Shown: positions 33,927-43,534, numbered from the stretch's first letter. The stretch: 64,000 bases of DNA from Sanguibacter suarezii NBRC 16159 (GCF_001552735.1 NZ_BCRT01000021.1:496001-560000); one strand, 5' to 3'. Notes: generated by a model from the sequence alone, not told the origin. Numbers and translations are program-made.

Positions 33927-35111
33927 ATGACTACTCCGGCCCCCGCCGTCACCTGGACCCCGTTGTCCGGGCCGACCCGTCAGATCGCGCTCGAGGTGCT
34001 GCTCGACGGTCCGCTCTCCCGCAGCGACCTCTCGCAGCGCATCGGCCTGTCCCCGGGGAGCCTCACCCGCCTGACCAAGCCGCTGCTCGACTCCGGCCTG
34101 CTCGTCGAGGCCGAGCCGGACACCGCCCCCGCCGCCGGGGCCGCACCTCGGCTGGGCCGTCCCGCCCAGCCCCTCGACGTCGCACCCACCTCCCATCACG
34201 TCATCGGCATCAAGCTCACCGGCGACCACGCCTACGCCGCGCTGACCGACCTGCGAGCCGACATCCTCGCCGCCGACGACGCCCCCCTCCCCTCCCCCGC
34301 CCCCGACGACGCGGTCGAGACGGTCGCGCTGCTGGTGGACCGGCTGGTCGAGCAGCTGCAGCAGGTGCGCCCCGGAGCGCGGGTGACCGGCCTCGGCATC
34401 AGCCTCGGCGGCCACGTCGAAGACCGCTCGACCGTGACCCTGGCCGACTACCTCGGATGGCGCGACCTGCCCCTCGCTGCGCTGCTCACCGAGCGGACCG
34501 GGCTGCGCACTGTCGTGGAGAACGACATCGTCGCCGTCACCGAGGCCACGCACTGGTTCGGCGAGGGGCACGGCTGCGACCGGTTCGCGCTGTTCACGAT
34601 CGGCGCGGGCATCGGGTACGGGCTCGTGGTCCACGGCCAGGCGGTGACCAGCCCCGAGGCCGGGCTCAGCCTCCTCTCCCACTTCCCCCTCGACGCGCAC
34701 GGGCCGGTGGGCCCGTGCGGCCACACCGGCTGCGCGACGGCGCTGCTCACCATCGACGCCCTCGTCGCCCAGGCCACCGAGCGGCTGGGCCGGCCGGTCA
34801 CCTACGACCAGGTGCTCGACCTGGCCGCCGCCGGCGACCCCGAGGCAGGCGCCGTCGTCGACCGCGCCGGCCGGGCGCTCGGGCGGATGCTCGCGGCGAT
34901 CGCGAACCTCACGCTGCCCCAGCGGATCGTGCTCGGGGGCGAGGGCGTGCGCCTGGCCGAGGTCGCGGCCGATGCCGTCGCGGCGGGCCTGCACGCTGAC
35001 CGGAACCCGCGCACCAGCGACCCTGAGCTCGCCCTGCAGAGCCCTGAGCTCGCCCGGTGGGCCCGCGGCGCGGCGGTCGTGGCGATCCAGTCGCTCGTGC
35101 TGGGGCGCTGA
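33927..35111 (+). CDS. ROK-family transcriptional repressor
   Basis: 394 aa. The N-terminal winged helix (about 15-65: LSRSDLSQRIGLSPGSLTRLTKPLLDSGLL) is followed by a ROK sugar-binding domain (ENDIVAVTEATHWFGEG; GAGIGYGLV). The ROK zinc signature is reduced: where CXCGXXGCXE is usual, this has GPCGHTGCAT, losing the first Cys and the final Glu. It is divergent from the galactose operon and probably senses galactose or a derivative. A TAAACT hexamer lies 9 bases before ATG, so the leader is very short. Confidence 0.88.
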   Translation: MTTPAPAVTWTPLSGPTRQIALEVLLDGPLSRSDLSQRIGLSPGSLTRLTKPLLDSGLLVEAEPDTAPAAGAAPRLGRPAQPLDVAPTSHHVIGIKLTGDHAYAALTDLRADILAADDAPLPSPAPDDAVETVALLVDRLVEQLQQVRPGARVTGLGISLGGHVEDRSTVTLADYLGWRDLPLAALLTERTGLRTVVENDIVAVTEATHWFGEGHGCDRFALFTIGAGIGYGLVVHGQAVTSPEAGLSLLSHFPLDAHGPVGPCGHTGCATALLTIDALVAQATERLGRPVTYDQVLDLAAAGDPEAGAVVDRAGRALGRMLAAIANLTLPQRIVLGGEGVRLAEVAADAVAAGLHADRNPRTSDPELALQSPELARWARGAAVVAIQSLVLGR

Positions 35112-35152
35112 CCGGAGCTCTCATGCCGCGACGCCACGCCCGGGCCGAGCGG

Positions 35153-36190
35153 TCACCGTGCCTGCGCAGAGACAGCCGGGGCGCCCCGGCCCGCCTCCGC
35201 GAGAGTCTGCGCGAGCCACGTCAGCTGGCGGCGAGTGTGCACGGCCTCGCCGCCCTCGTGATGGTTGAAGGGGTAGACCTCGATGTGGCGTCGCGCCTGA
35301 CGGTCGTCGCCATGGGCGAGACCGTAGTGGTTGAAGGCGGCAAAGGCCGTCGAGGGCGGGCAGACGGTGTCCCGCAGCCCTACCCCGAAGTGCGCGGGAG
35401 CGGTGGCTCGTCGGGCGAACAGCACGCCGTCCACGTAGGACAACGTGGTCAAGACCGCGTCGACCGCGTCCCGGTGCACCGCCAGGTACTGCACCACCTC
35501 GCCGTAGGGGTGCTCGTCGGTGAGGTTGAGCGCACGTTCCACGTCGCACAGCAGCGGGGCGCTGCTCAGGACCGCGGCAAGATCAGGGACGAGGCCGGCC
35601 ACGGCGACGGCGAGGCCCCCGCCCTGGCTGTTGCCGAGGGCGACCACGCGGCCGGCATCGACCCCGGGCAAGGCGCGGACGGCGTCGACGGCACGCACCG
35701 CATCGGTGATCAGGCGGGTGTAGTAGTAGTCCCCCGGGGCGAGGATGCCCCGGGTCGCGAACCCCGGAGCTGCCGGGTCGCAGCCGACCGGATCTGGCGT
35801 CGACCCCCCCGACCCGTACCTGCTGCCCTGTCCGCGCACATCCATGACCAGGTGCGCATATCCCGCTGCCGCGAAGGTGATCCGCTCGTGCGGGAGCCCG
35901 CGTCCGCGTCCGTAGCCGACGTACTCCACGACAGCGGGCAACGCCTCCTCCAGGCTCCCAGCCGGACGGGTCAGCCACGCCTTGATCGGGTGGCCGTCGA
36001 ACCCGGCGAAGGTGATGTCCCACGTGTCGACGAGAGTCAGGCCTGAGTCCTCGCTCGTGACATCGATGACGGCTGGGGAGGTCCTGGCCCGATCGAGCAC
36101 CCGTTCCCAGAACTCGTCGAAGTCGTCGGGCTCGGCCACCTCGGGGAGGTAGGTCTTGAGCTGGTGCAACGGTTGATCGAACATGGTCAC
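35153..36190 (-). CDS. Carbohydrate esterase family 7 (acetyl xylan esterase/cephalosporin-C deacetylase)
   Basis: 345 aa, cytosolic alpha/beta-hydrolase removing acetyl groups from xylo-oligosaccharides. Nucleophile Ser188 in ALGNSQGGG; the family motif RGQGSR near 120; catalytic Asp in GLRDTVCPP and His in FNHHEGGE. GTG 36190 (GAGGA 6 bases upstream) is preferred over ATG 36184. It follows the LacI gene by 43 bases on the same strand, so the two are probably one operon, and with the GH67 gene it forms a xylan side-chain removal set. Confidence 0.9.
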   Translation of the reverse strand: MTMFDQPLHQLKTYLPEVAEPDDFDEFWERVLDRARTSPAVIDVTSEDSGLTLVDTWDITFAGFDGHPIKAWLTRPAGSLEEALPAVVEYVGYGRGRGLPHERITFAAAGYAHLVMDVRGQGSRYGSGGSTPDPVGCDPAAPGFATRGILAPGDYYYTRLITDAVRAVDAVRALPGVDAGRVVALGNSQGGGLAVAVAGLVPDLAAVLSSAPLLCDVERALNLTDEHPYGEVVQYLAVHRDAVDAVLTTLSYVDGVLFARRATAPAHFGVGLRDTVCPPSTAFAAFNHYGLAHGDDRQARRHIEVYPFNHHEGGEAVHTRRQLTWLAQTLAEAGRGAPAVSAQAR

Positions 36191-36233
36191 GTGCCGTCCT
36201 CGTCGTCGTTGATGGGGAAGTCGTGGGGCGTCA

Positions 36234-37304
36234 CTATCGGGAAGGCGGTGCCGTGCTCTCCCGGATGACCAGCGTCGTCGCCAGGTCGATCCGCCGGCTG
36301 GGCAGCGCCGTGCCGTCTGCCAGGTCGATGAGCATCTGGGTCGCCGTGCGAGCCATGTCGTGCAGGGGCTGGTTGACCGTCGTCAGCGCGGTACCGAGCC
36401 ACTCGGTGAGCGGAAGGTTGTCATAGCCGACGACGGAGAGGTCCTCGGGCACCCGCAGACCGAGCTCGCGGGCCGCACGAAGCACGCCGAGCGCCTGCAT
36501 GTCCGAGCCGGCAAAGATCGCCGTGGGTCGGTCGCGGAGGGTGAGCAGCGCCTTGCCGTGGACGTAGCCGCCGTCGAAGTAGAAGTCCCCGTACCGCGTG
36601 AGCGCGGGGTCGATCGGGACGCCCGCCTCGTCGTGGGCGCTGCGATAGCCGTCGACACGCGCCCTGCTGCACAGGACGTCCGGCGGCCCCGAGATCACCG
36701 CGACCCGGCGATGGCCAAGGCCAAGCAGGTGCCGCGTCGCCGAGAGCCCGCCGCTCCAGTTGTTCGAACCGACCGTGGGGATATCGTCAGGCGGCTCCCC
36801 GGCGGTGTCGAGGACGACGAAGGGGATCGATCGGGACTCGAGCTGGTGGCGCTGCGTGGCGTCCAGGCTCGATAGGACGAACAACACTCCCAGCGGCCGG
36901 CGCGCGAGGATCTCGTCGAGCCACTCCTGGTGTGGGCGGTGCTTGCCACCGAGCTCGGAGAGCACCACGCCGACCCCCGCCGCGGCCGCCGCCTCCTCAA
37001 CTCCTCGGATGATCTCGATGGACCACGCCGAGTCGAGCTCGTGGAAGGCGAGGTCGAGGAGCCGTTGGCCGCCGGCACCGCGGCTCTTGCGACGGCGGTA
37101 ACGGTGCTGCTCGAGGAGCGCCTCGATGCGCGACCGGGTCGCCGGTGCCACGTCGGGCCGTCCGTTGAGGACCTTGGAGACGGTCGGGACCGACACGCCA
37201 GCCTCGGCAGCGATCGAAGCGATCGTCGCGGGTTGCGCGGTGCGTCCTGACCCCGCGCTATGAGTGGGCTCAGGGGCAGCGGCTCGGGTGAGCTGAGGAA
37301 CCAT
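36234..37304 (-). CDS. LacI-family transcriptional regulator of hemicellulose genes
   Basis: 356 aa from ATG 37304 (MVPQLTRAAAP); an in-frame TTG at 37334 is possible. The DNA-binding head is ATIASIAAEAGVSVPTVSKVLNGRPDVAPATR, with hinge and periplasmic-binding-protein-like sensor (VGYDNLPLTEWLGTALTTVNQP at the C-terminus is typical). Divergent from the GH67 gene and upstream of the CE7 esterase, so it likely controls both. Likely inducer: xylo- or aldouronic oligosaccharide. Confidence 0.9.
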   Translation of the reverse strand: MVPQLTRAAAPEPTHSAGSGRTAQPATIASIAAEAGVSVPTVSKVLNGRPDVAPATRSRIEALLEQHRYRRRKSRGAGGQRLLDLAFHELDSAWSIEIIRGVEEAAAAAGVGVVLSELGGKHRPHQEWLDEILARRPLGVLFVLSSLDATQRHQLESRSIPFVVLDTAGEPPDDIPTVGSNNWSGGLSATRHLLGLGHRRVAVISGPPDVLCSRARVDGYRSAHDEAGVPIDPALTRYGDFYFDGGYVHGKALLTLRDRPTAIFAGSDMQALGVLRAARELGLRVPEDLSVVGYDNLPLTEWLGTALTTVNQPLHDMARTATQMLIDLADGTALPSRRIDLATTLVIRESTAPPSR

Positions 37305-37389
37305 CAGTGGCTTGCCTGTCGGAGTCGGGCGCAAGTTTCGGGGTCAGCGTAGCACCGGCAATGCCTGCAAGATCCGTTTTACCACGGGG

Positions 37390-37419
37390 TTGACGGCCGC
37401 TTCGTCCACAAACTACTGT
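37390..37419 (+). promoter_or_regulatory. Candidate promoter of the GH67 gene
   Basis: TTGACG and TACTGT spaced 18 bases. Downstream, TCGAAA occurs twice as a direct repeat on the minus strand (about 37445-37460), a possible regulator contact. The rest of the 37305-37543 gap shows only the short palindrome GGCAATGCC at 37357. Confidence 0.45.
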
Positions 37420-37543
37420 CTGCGCACATGAGGTATCGCGCCTCGTTTCGATACTTTCGACACCACGACGCAGTGGCGTTGTTCCGGCACCGTCGCCGGG
37501 ACGAAGGCACGCTCGTCGTGGCCGGATGCGAGGGGTGAGCTCA

Positions 37544-39700
37544 GTGCCAGACCAGTCAGCCGTGTCCGTCGCGTCCGCGTCGCACCCATCTGCGGCTCGC
37601 CGCAGCACACCCCACCCCCCTGCCTGTGCGGACGACCCGTCGGCACCCCACCCGGCCTGGCTGCCGGACAGCGCCTTCGCAGCCGTGGGATCGCGTCGCG
37701 TCCTCACGGCGGGCGAAGGCCTGCTCGTGGACACCGTCCGTCTCGAGATCGCCCAGGCCACCGCGGCGTTCTCAGGCACGGTTGCCGACGTGCCCCACGA
37801 CGACACGCAGCCGGATCTCGTGCTGGCCCTCCTCGACCACGCACCGCAGACCGTGGCTGACGTCGCCTCCGCGCTCCGAGAGGCGGGGCCGCTCGGCGAG
37901 GAGGGGTTCGTGCTTGCTCGCCGAGCAGGGACCACGGTGGTCCTGGCCACGCACGGAGCCGGGCTGCTGGCCGGCATGTTCCACGTGGTGCGCCTGGGCG
38001 AGTCGGCGTTCTCCGCGGACATCACCCCCGAGCGGCACGCGCCTGCGCACGCCCTGCGCAAGCTCGACCACTGGGACAACATCGACGTCCATCCCGTCAT
38101 GGGACAGGTCGAGCGCGGCTACTCCGGGGGCTCTGTCTTCTATGCCGACGGCGGCCTGCGTACCGACCTGTCACGGGTGCGCGGATATGCACGGCTGCTG
38201 GCCGCGAGCGGCATCAACCGGGTGACCATCAACAATGTCAACGTCCACGCGAGCGAAGCCCTCCTGCTCACCCGGCGGCTCGCCGACGTCGCCGCTCTCG
38301 CCGACGTGTTCCGCCCCTACGGGATCCGCACGCACCTGGCCGTGAGCTTCGCTGCTCCCATCCTCCTCGGAGGGATGTCCACCGCCGACCCGCACGACTC
38401 GACGGTCGCCAGCTGGTGGGAACAGGTCACCCGCACCGTGCATGCAGCGGTACCGGACTTCGGTGGGTACGTCGTCAAGGCGGACTCCGAAGGCCAGCCC
38501 GGGCCCTTCTCCTACGGTCGCGACCACGCCGACGGCGCCAACATGCTGGCACGCGCACTCGCCCCGTACGGCGGCGTCGTGCACTGGCGCGCCTTCGTGT
38601 ACGACAATCACCAAGACTGGCGCGATCGATCGACCGACCGGGCCCGCGCTGCCTACGACCACTTCGCCCCGCTCGACGGACGCTTCGACGACAACGTCGT
38701 GGTGCAGGTGAAGCTCGGCCCGATCGACTTCCAGGTCCGTGAACCCGTCTCACCGGTGCTGGCCGCGATGCCGCGCACGCGTCTGGCGGTCGAGCTGCAG
38801 GTGACGCAGGAGTACACCGGCCAGCAGAAGCACGTCTGCTACCTCGCCCCCCAGTGGAGCGAGGTCATGGGCTTCCGTCCCTGGGGCCAGGACGGACCGG
38901 CGGTCTCCGACATCACGACAGGCGCCCCTTCCCCCGACGCCCGTCGCAGCGTCCGCGACCCTCACGCCGGAGGAGGCCTGGCCGCGGTGTCGAACGTCGG
39001 CATGGACCAGTTCTGGACCGGCCACCCGCTGGCCCAGGCCAATCTCTACGCCGTCGGCCGCCTTGCCTGGGACCCCTCGCTCACCCCCTCGGCCATCCTC
39101 GCGGAATGGTCTGCCCTGACCTTCGGGGCGGACGACCCGGTCGTGGCGAGCACCGTGCAGACGATGCTGACCGGATCCCGCGACACCTACGAGGCCTACA
39201 CGGCGCCGCTGGGAGTGGGGTTCATGGTGCACCCGGGGCACCACTACGGCCCCGGCATCGACGGCTACGAGTACACCCCGTGGGGGACCTACCACTTCGC
39301 CGACCGTGACGGCGTCGGCGTGGACCGCACCCGAGCATCAGGCACCGGCTACACCGGGCAGTACCCCCAGCCGTGGGCAGCCATCTACGAGGACCTCGAT
39401 CAATGCCCCGACGAGCTGCTGCTGTTCTTCCACCATGTCCCCTACACCCATGTGCTCAGGAGCGGCTCGACAGTGATCCAGCACATCTACGACACGCACT
39501 TCTCGGGGGTCGAGCAGGTCGACGCCATGGCGCGGTCGTGGAGTGGTCTCGCAGGGCTGGTCGCGCCGGACGTCTACGACCGGGTGCAGGAGCGGCTCGA
39601 GGAGCAGCAGCGCTGCGCGCGGGAGTGGCGAGACCAGGTCAACACCTACTTCTTCCGCAAGTCCGGTGTCCCCGACGAGCGCGGGCGCCAGATCTTCTGA
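37544..39700 (+). CDS. Alpha-glucuronidase, glycoside hydrolase family 67
   Basis: 718 aa from GTG 37544, which has AGGGGTGAG 4 bases upstream; ATG 37526 is an in-frame alternative. Cleaves 4-O-methylglucuronic acid from aldouronic acids. Family landmarks: LDHWDNIDVHPVMGQVERGY, INNVNVHA, KADSEGQPGPFSYGR, DGRFDDNVVVQVKLGPIDFQVREP. The acidic residues in these motifs (Glu of KADSEG, Asp of DGRF, Glu of VREP) match the family's catalytic set. No signal peptide: an intracellular enzyme working on imported xylan fragments. No transporter is in this cluster. Confidence 0.94.
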   Translation: MPDQSAVSVASASHPSAARRSTPHPPACADDPSAPHPAWLPDSAFAAVGSRRVLTAGEGLLVDTVRLEIAQATAAFSGTVADVPHDDTQPDLVLALLDHAPQTVADVASALREAGPLGEEGFVLARRAGTTVVLATHGAGLLAGMFHVVRLGESAFSADITPERHAPAHALRKLDHWDNIDVHPVMGQVERGYSGGSVFYADGGLRTDLSRVRGYARLLAASGINRVTINNVNVHASEALLLTRRLADVAALADVFRPYGIRTHLAVSFAAPILLGGMSTADPHDSTVASWWEQVTRTVHAAVPDFGGYVVKADSEGQPGPFSYGRDHADGANMLARALAPYGGVVHWRAFVYDNHQDWRDRSTDRARAAYDHFAPLDGRFDDNVVVQVKLGPIDFQVREPVSPVLAAMPRTRLAVELQVTQEYTGQQKHVCYLAPQWSEVMGFRPWGQDGPAVSDITTGAPSPDARRSVRDPHAGGGLAAVSNVGMDQFWTGHPLAQANLYAVGRLAWDPSLTPSAILAEWSALTFGADDPVVASTVQTMLTGSRDTYEAYTAPLGVGFMVHPGHHYGPGIDGYEYTPWGTYHFADRDGVGVDRTRASGTGYTGQYPQPWAAIYEDLDQCPDELLLFFHHVPYTHVLRSGSTVIQHIYDTHFSGVEQVDAMARSWSGLAGLVAPDVYDRVQERLEEQQRCAREWRDQVNTYFFRKSGVPDERGRQIF

Positions 39701-39788
39701 CCGCGACGCGCTGACAGCCCCACGCTGCTGACCTCGGCGCGGCCGGTCTGTCGGCCACGCCCCCTCCCCCGGGTGGGAGAATCACCGA

Positions 39789-42464
39789 GTGCCCCGTGTA
39801 GATGAGCTCCTCGACGTCCTCGTCGCGGGCGGGCGTCGGTCCGGGCGCCTCACCCACGTCGAGCACCTGCCCGCACGCACCGGCACCCAGGGCGACTGGC
39901 CCGCCTGGGCCGACCCGGCACTGGTGGCCGGGTACCGGTCGATGGGCGTCGAGCGCCCGTGGCTGCACCAGGTCGAGGCGGCCGACGCCGCGTGGTCGGG
40001 CAGGCACACCGTGCTGGCGACGTCGACCGGCTCGGGCAAGTCCCTCGCCTTCTGGCTGCCGGCCCTGACCTCCGTGCGCTCCGACCGTGCCGGCCAGGTC
40101 TTCGCCCCCGGCCGCATCGAGTCCGTCCGGGAGCGCGGCTCGGTCCTCTACCTCAGCCCCACCAAGGCCCTCGCCGCCGACCAGCTCAACGCCGTCACCG
40201 GCCTGCTGCGCGCGAGCAGCGCCCGTGACGTGCAGGTGGACACCTGCGACGGCGACACCCCCTTCGCTGCCCGCAAGTGGATCCAGGACCATGCCGACGT
40301 CGTGCTGACCAACCCCGACTACCTGCACTTCTCCCTCCTGGCCAACCACGCCCGGTGGGCGCGGTTCCTGCGGTCGCTGCGCTACGTCATCGTCGACGAG
40401 GGGCACGCCTTCCGCGGGGTGTTCGGGGCGCACGTCTCCCTCGTGCTGCGCCGCCTGCAGCGCCTCGCCGCCCACTACGCCCCACCCGTGCCCGACGCCG
40501 CAGGCCGGTTGGCCAGCGCGGGCCCCGGATCGCGCACCGCACCCCGGCCCGCCGGCCCGACCTTCATCGTCGCCTCCGCGACCACCGCCGACCCGGCGGT
40601 CAGCGCCGCCCGGCTGATCGGCGTCGACCCGGCCGACGTGGTCGCGGTGACCGAGGACGCCTCCCCCGCCGGGCGCAAGACCTTCGCCCTGTGGGAGCCG
40701 CCCGAGCTGCCTCCGGTGCCCACGGCGTCGGGCTTCGCGCGCGCCGCGGGGGACGCCGCGGTCGCGGCGCTCACCGACGACCCGTGGGCGATCGGGTCCT
40801 CCACCGAGGACCTCGGCCTGGTCGACGACGCCGACCCGGTCGACACCGGCGGGGACGGCCCCCGTCCGCGCCGCTCGGCCACCGCCGAGGCCGCCGACCT
40901 GCTCGCCGACCTCACCGTGCACGGCGCCCGGACCTTGGCCTTCACCCGGTCCCGGCGCGGTGCGGAGTCGGTGGCGACCACGACGGCGGACCACCTGCGC
41001 TCGGTCGACCCGGCGCTGGGCCGCGCCGTGGCCGCCTACCGCGGGGGCTACCTGCCCGAGGAGCGTCGGGCGCTGGAGGGCGCGGTGCGCACGGGGGCCA
41101 TCCGCGCGCTCGCCACGACCAACGCCCTCGAGCTCGGCGTCGACATCTCCGGGCTGGACGCGGTGCTCATCATCGGCTGGCCGGGGACGCGGGTGTCGCT
41201 GTGGCAGCAGGCCGGGCGCGCCGGGCGGGCCGGGTCTGACGGGCTGGTGACCTTCATCGCGCGGGAGGACCCGCTCGACACCTACCTCGTGCACAACCCC
41301 GAGGCGATCTTCGCGGCACCGATCGAGGCGACGGTCTTCGACCCCACGAACCCCTACGTGCTGGCCGGTCACCTGTGCGCGGCCGCGGCTGAGCTGCCGC
41401 TCACGGCCGAGGACCTGCCGCTGTTCGGCGGTGACGGCGCCCGGGTGCTGCTCGACCAGCTCACCGAGCGCGGCACTCTGCGGCGGAGGCACTCCGGCTG
41501 GTACTGGACCCACCACCAGCCCGCGGCCGGCTTCACGAACATCCGCGGCGAGGGCGGCACGCCGGTCTCGGTCGTGGAGGCCGCGACCGGTCGTCTGCTG
41601 GGCACGGTGGACGCCTCGTCCGCAGACGGCTCGGTGCACGAGGGTGCCGTCTACGTGCACCAGGGCGAGACCTTCGTGGTGCTCAGCTACGACCTGACGA
41701 GCTCGGTCGCCCTGGTGGCGCGCGAGGACGTCGGCTACGGGACGTGGTCCCGCGACGTCACCTCGATCGCCGTCATCGACCAGACGCAGCACGCCAGCTG
41801 GGGCACCCCGCCCGAGGGGAGCGACGGGACCGGCACCGCGCCCGACGGGGGCGGCGGCACAGACGACACAGACGGCACAGCCGACACCGCACGCTCCCCC
41901 GTCGAGTGGGGCCTCGGCACCGTCGAAGTCTCCACCCAGGTGGTGAGCTTCCAGCGGCGCCGGCTGCCCGCCCAGGAGGTGCTGGGCACCGAGGCCCTGG
42001 ACCTGCCGGTGCGCACGCTGCGCACCGCCGCGGTGTGGTTGACGGTCTCGGCAGAGGTGCTCGAGGCGGCGGGGGTGGAGACCGACGCGGTCCCCGGCGC
42101 CCTGCACGCGGCCGAGCACGCCTCGATCGGGCTGCTCCCGCTGCTGGCTACCTGCGACCGGTGGGACCTCGGCGGCGTCTCGACCGCGGTGCACGTGGAC
42201 ACCGAGCGCGCGACGGTCTTCGTCTACGACGCCTTCCCCGGCGGCGCAGGTTTCGCCGAGCGCGGCTTCCACCTGGCCGAGCAGTGGCTGCGCGCCACCC
42301 GCGAGGCGATCGCCCGCTGCGCCTGCACCGACGGCTGCCCCGGCTGCGTCCAGTCACCCAAGTGCGGCAACGGCAACCACCCCCTGGACAAGGCCGCCGC
42401 AGTCCGCCTGCTCGACGCCGTGCTCGCGCACGCCGGTCACAGGTCCGGTGCGCACTCCGCCTGA
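39789..42464 (+). CDS. mrfA: DEXH-box helicase of the MrfA/YprA type with C-terminal zinc-binding DUF1998 domain
   Basis: 891 aa superfamily-2 helicase. Motif I STGSGKS (about 79-85), motif Ia SPTKALAADQ, DEXH as VDEGHAF, motif III ASATT, motif VI QQAGRAGRAG. The C-terminus has four cysteines spaced CX1CX3CX2C in CACTDGCPGC, the MrfA zinc site. In Bacillus MrfA acts with the exonuclease MrfB in mitomycin-damage repair; no mrfB is next door here. A non-conserved acidic/Gly insert (about 675-705) is present. The GTG start follows GAGAAT by 6 bases. The 3' end overlaps the convergent protease gene by 28 bases. Confidence 0.9.
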   Translation: MPRVDELLDVLVAGGRRSGRLTHVEHLPARTGTQGDWPAWADPALVAGYRSMGVERPWLHQVEAADAAWSGRHTVLATSTGSGKSLAFWLPALTSVRSDRAGQVFAPGRIESVRERGSVLYLSPTKALAADQLNAVTGLLRASSARDVQVDTCDGDTPFAARKWIQDHADVVLTNPDYLHFSLLANHARWARFLRSLRYVIVDEGHAFRGVFGAHVSLVLRRLQRLAAHYAPPVPDAAGRLASAGPGSRTAPRPAGPTFIVASATTADPAVSAARLIGVDPADVVAVTEDASPAGRKTFALWEPPELPPVPTASGFARAAGDAAVAALTDDPWAIGSSTEDLGLVDDADPVDTGGDGPRPRRSATAEAADLLADLTVHGARTLAFTRSRRGAESVATTTADHLRSVDPALGRAVAAYRGGYLPEERRALEGAVRTGAIRALATTNALELGVDISGLDAVLIIGWPGTRVSLWQQAGRAGRAGSDGLVTFIAREDPLDTYLVHNPEAIFAAPIEATVFDPTNPYVLAGHLCAAAAELPLTAEDLPLFGGDGARVLLDQLTERGTLRRRHSGWYWTHHQPAAGFTNIRGEGGTPVSVVEAATGRLLGTVDASSADGSVHEGAVYVHQGETFVVLSYDLTSSVALVAREDVGYGTWSRDVTSIAVIDQTQHASWGTPPEGSDGTGTAPDGGGGTDDTDGTADTARSPVEWGLGTVEVSTQVVSFQRRRLPAQEVLGTEALDLPVRTLRTAAVWLTVSAEVLEAAGVETDAVPGALHAAEHASIGLLPLLATCDRWDLGGVSTAVHVDTERATVFVYDAFPGGAGFAERGFHLAEQWLRATREAIARCACTDGCPGCVQSPKCGNGNHPLDKAAAVRLLDAVLAHAGHRSGAHSA

Positions 42465-43528
42465 CCGGCCAACGACAGCCCGGTGAGGTCACCGGCCTGG
42501 AAGGTCGTCACGAAGCCGGTCGTGGGGAACATGATCTGCGCCGGGTCGTCGACGTGGTCCAGGCCCACGAGGTGAGCCAGCTCGTGGCGCAGCACCGGCA
42601 GGTACGCCGGCACGCCGCCCAGCCCGGGCAGGGCCAGCAGCTCGACGTCCAGGTAGACGGTGCCGCTGACGTAGTGGGTGAGGCCTGAGGGCCCGGTCAT
42701 CGCGGAGCCGCCGGCCTGACCCACCGTGTCTCCGGCGAGCCCGGGCACCGCGACGTCGTCGGTGAAGCGAATGAGGACGGGTGCCCACCGGTCACCGTAG
42801 ACCGCGGGCTGGTGCGGCTCCCGAGCGGGGGACGCCGCCTCGATCACCGCGCCGTCGTCGACGAAGAGGAGGCCCGTGGCCGCGCTGATCTCGGCCACCG
42901 CGACCCGCACGCTGTCCTGGAAGTCTGCTGGCGCTCCGGTGACGTCGACGACGTAGTGGACAGGGCGGCACGGAGACCAGCCGTAGGGACGCAGCGCGTC
43001 CTGACTGGGTGAGACGAAGGCGTACTGGTCCCCGAAGACGGACGGGGTGACCACGGGCAGCAGCCTGGTCGGGGACTCCTCCAGCCCGGCCGGTGGCAGC
43101 CGGCTGCCGTCGGCGGCCCGCCGCGGCGGATCCGTCAGCGCCCCGTCCAGCAGTCCGTCGGGCAGGGCCAAGCCGCCAGGGAGCTCGGCGAGAAAGCCTG
43201 CGACAGAGTCCGACCTCTGGGCGGACCAGCTCCACCACAGCCCGGCCAGCACGATGAGGACGGTGAGCGTCGCCACCCCGCGGGGGTTCCTGCTGCGGCG
43301 TCGGGCAGCGCGCCGTCCGTCTCCCCTGCCCGGCTGCCGCCAGGCCGTCTGTGCCGGCGGCTGGCCGGCGACCTCGTCGCGGACCCACTGAGGGACACGC
43401 CCGGACGGGGAGCGCGGGAGGTCGTCGGGAGCTGTCACACCGAGCACATCGGCACGAACCAGTCGCGATCTGAGCGGATACCGCATATCGGCTGTGACGC
43501 TCGCCACGTTCTCATGGAAAGTCACCAC
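42437..43528 (-). CDS. Membrane-anchored matrixin-like zinc metalloprotease
   Basis: 363 aa. The zinc site HEXXHXXGXXH is intact as HELAHLVGLDHVDD about 45 residues from the end, followed by the Met-turn region MFPTTGF. One membrane helix (about 90-108: VATLTVLIVLAGLWWSW) separates a basic cytosolic N-terminus from the external protease domain. GTG 43528 is the longest start; ATG 43486 (MRYPLRS) is equally plausible. It is divergent from the siderophore operon and its upstream region includes the iron boxes, so iron may affect it too. Substrate unknown. Confidence 0.8.
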   Translation of the reverse strand: MVTFHENVASVTADMRYPLRSRLVRADVLGVTAPDDLPRSPSGRVPQWVRDEVAGQPPAQTAWRQPGRGDGRRAARRRSRNPRGVATLTVLIVLAGLWWSWSAQRSDSVAGFLAELPGGLALPDGLLDGALTDPPRRAADGSRLPPAGLEESPTRLLPVVTPSVFGDQYAFVSPSQDALRPYGWSPCRPVHYVVDVTGAPADFQDSVRVAVAEISAATGLLFVDDGAVIEAASPAREPHQPAVYGDRWAPVLIRFTDDVAVPGLAGDTVGQAGGSAMTGPSGLTHYVSGTVYLDVELLALPGLGGVPAYLPVLRHELAHLVGLDHVDDPAQIMFPTTGFVTTFQAGDLTGLSLAGQAECAPDL

Positions 43529-43534
43529 AGGAAG

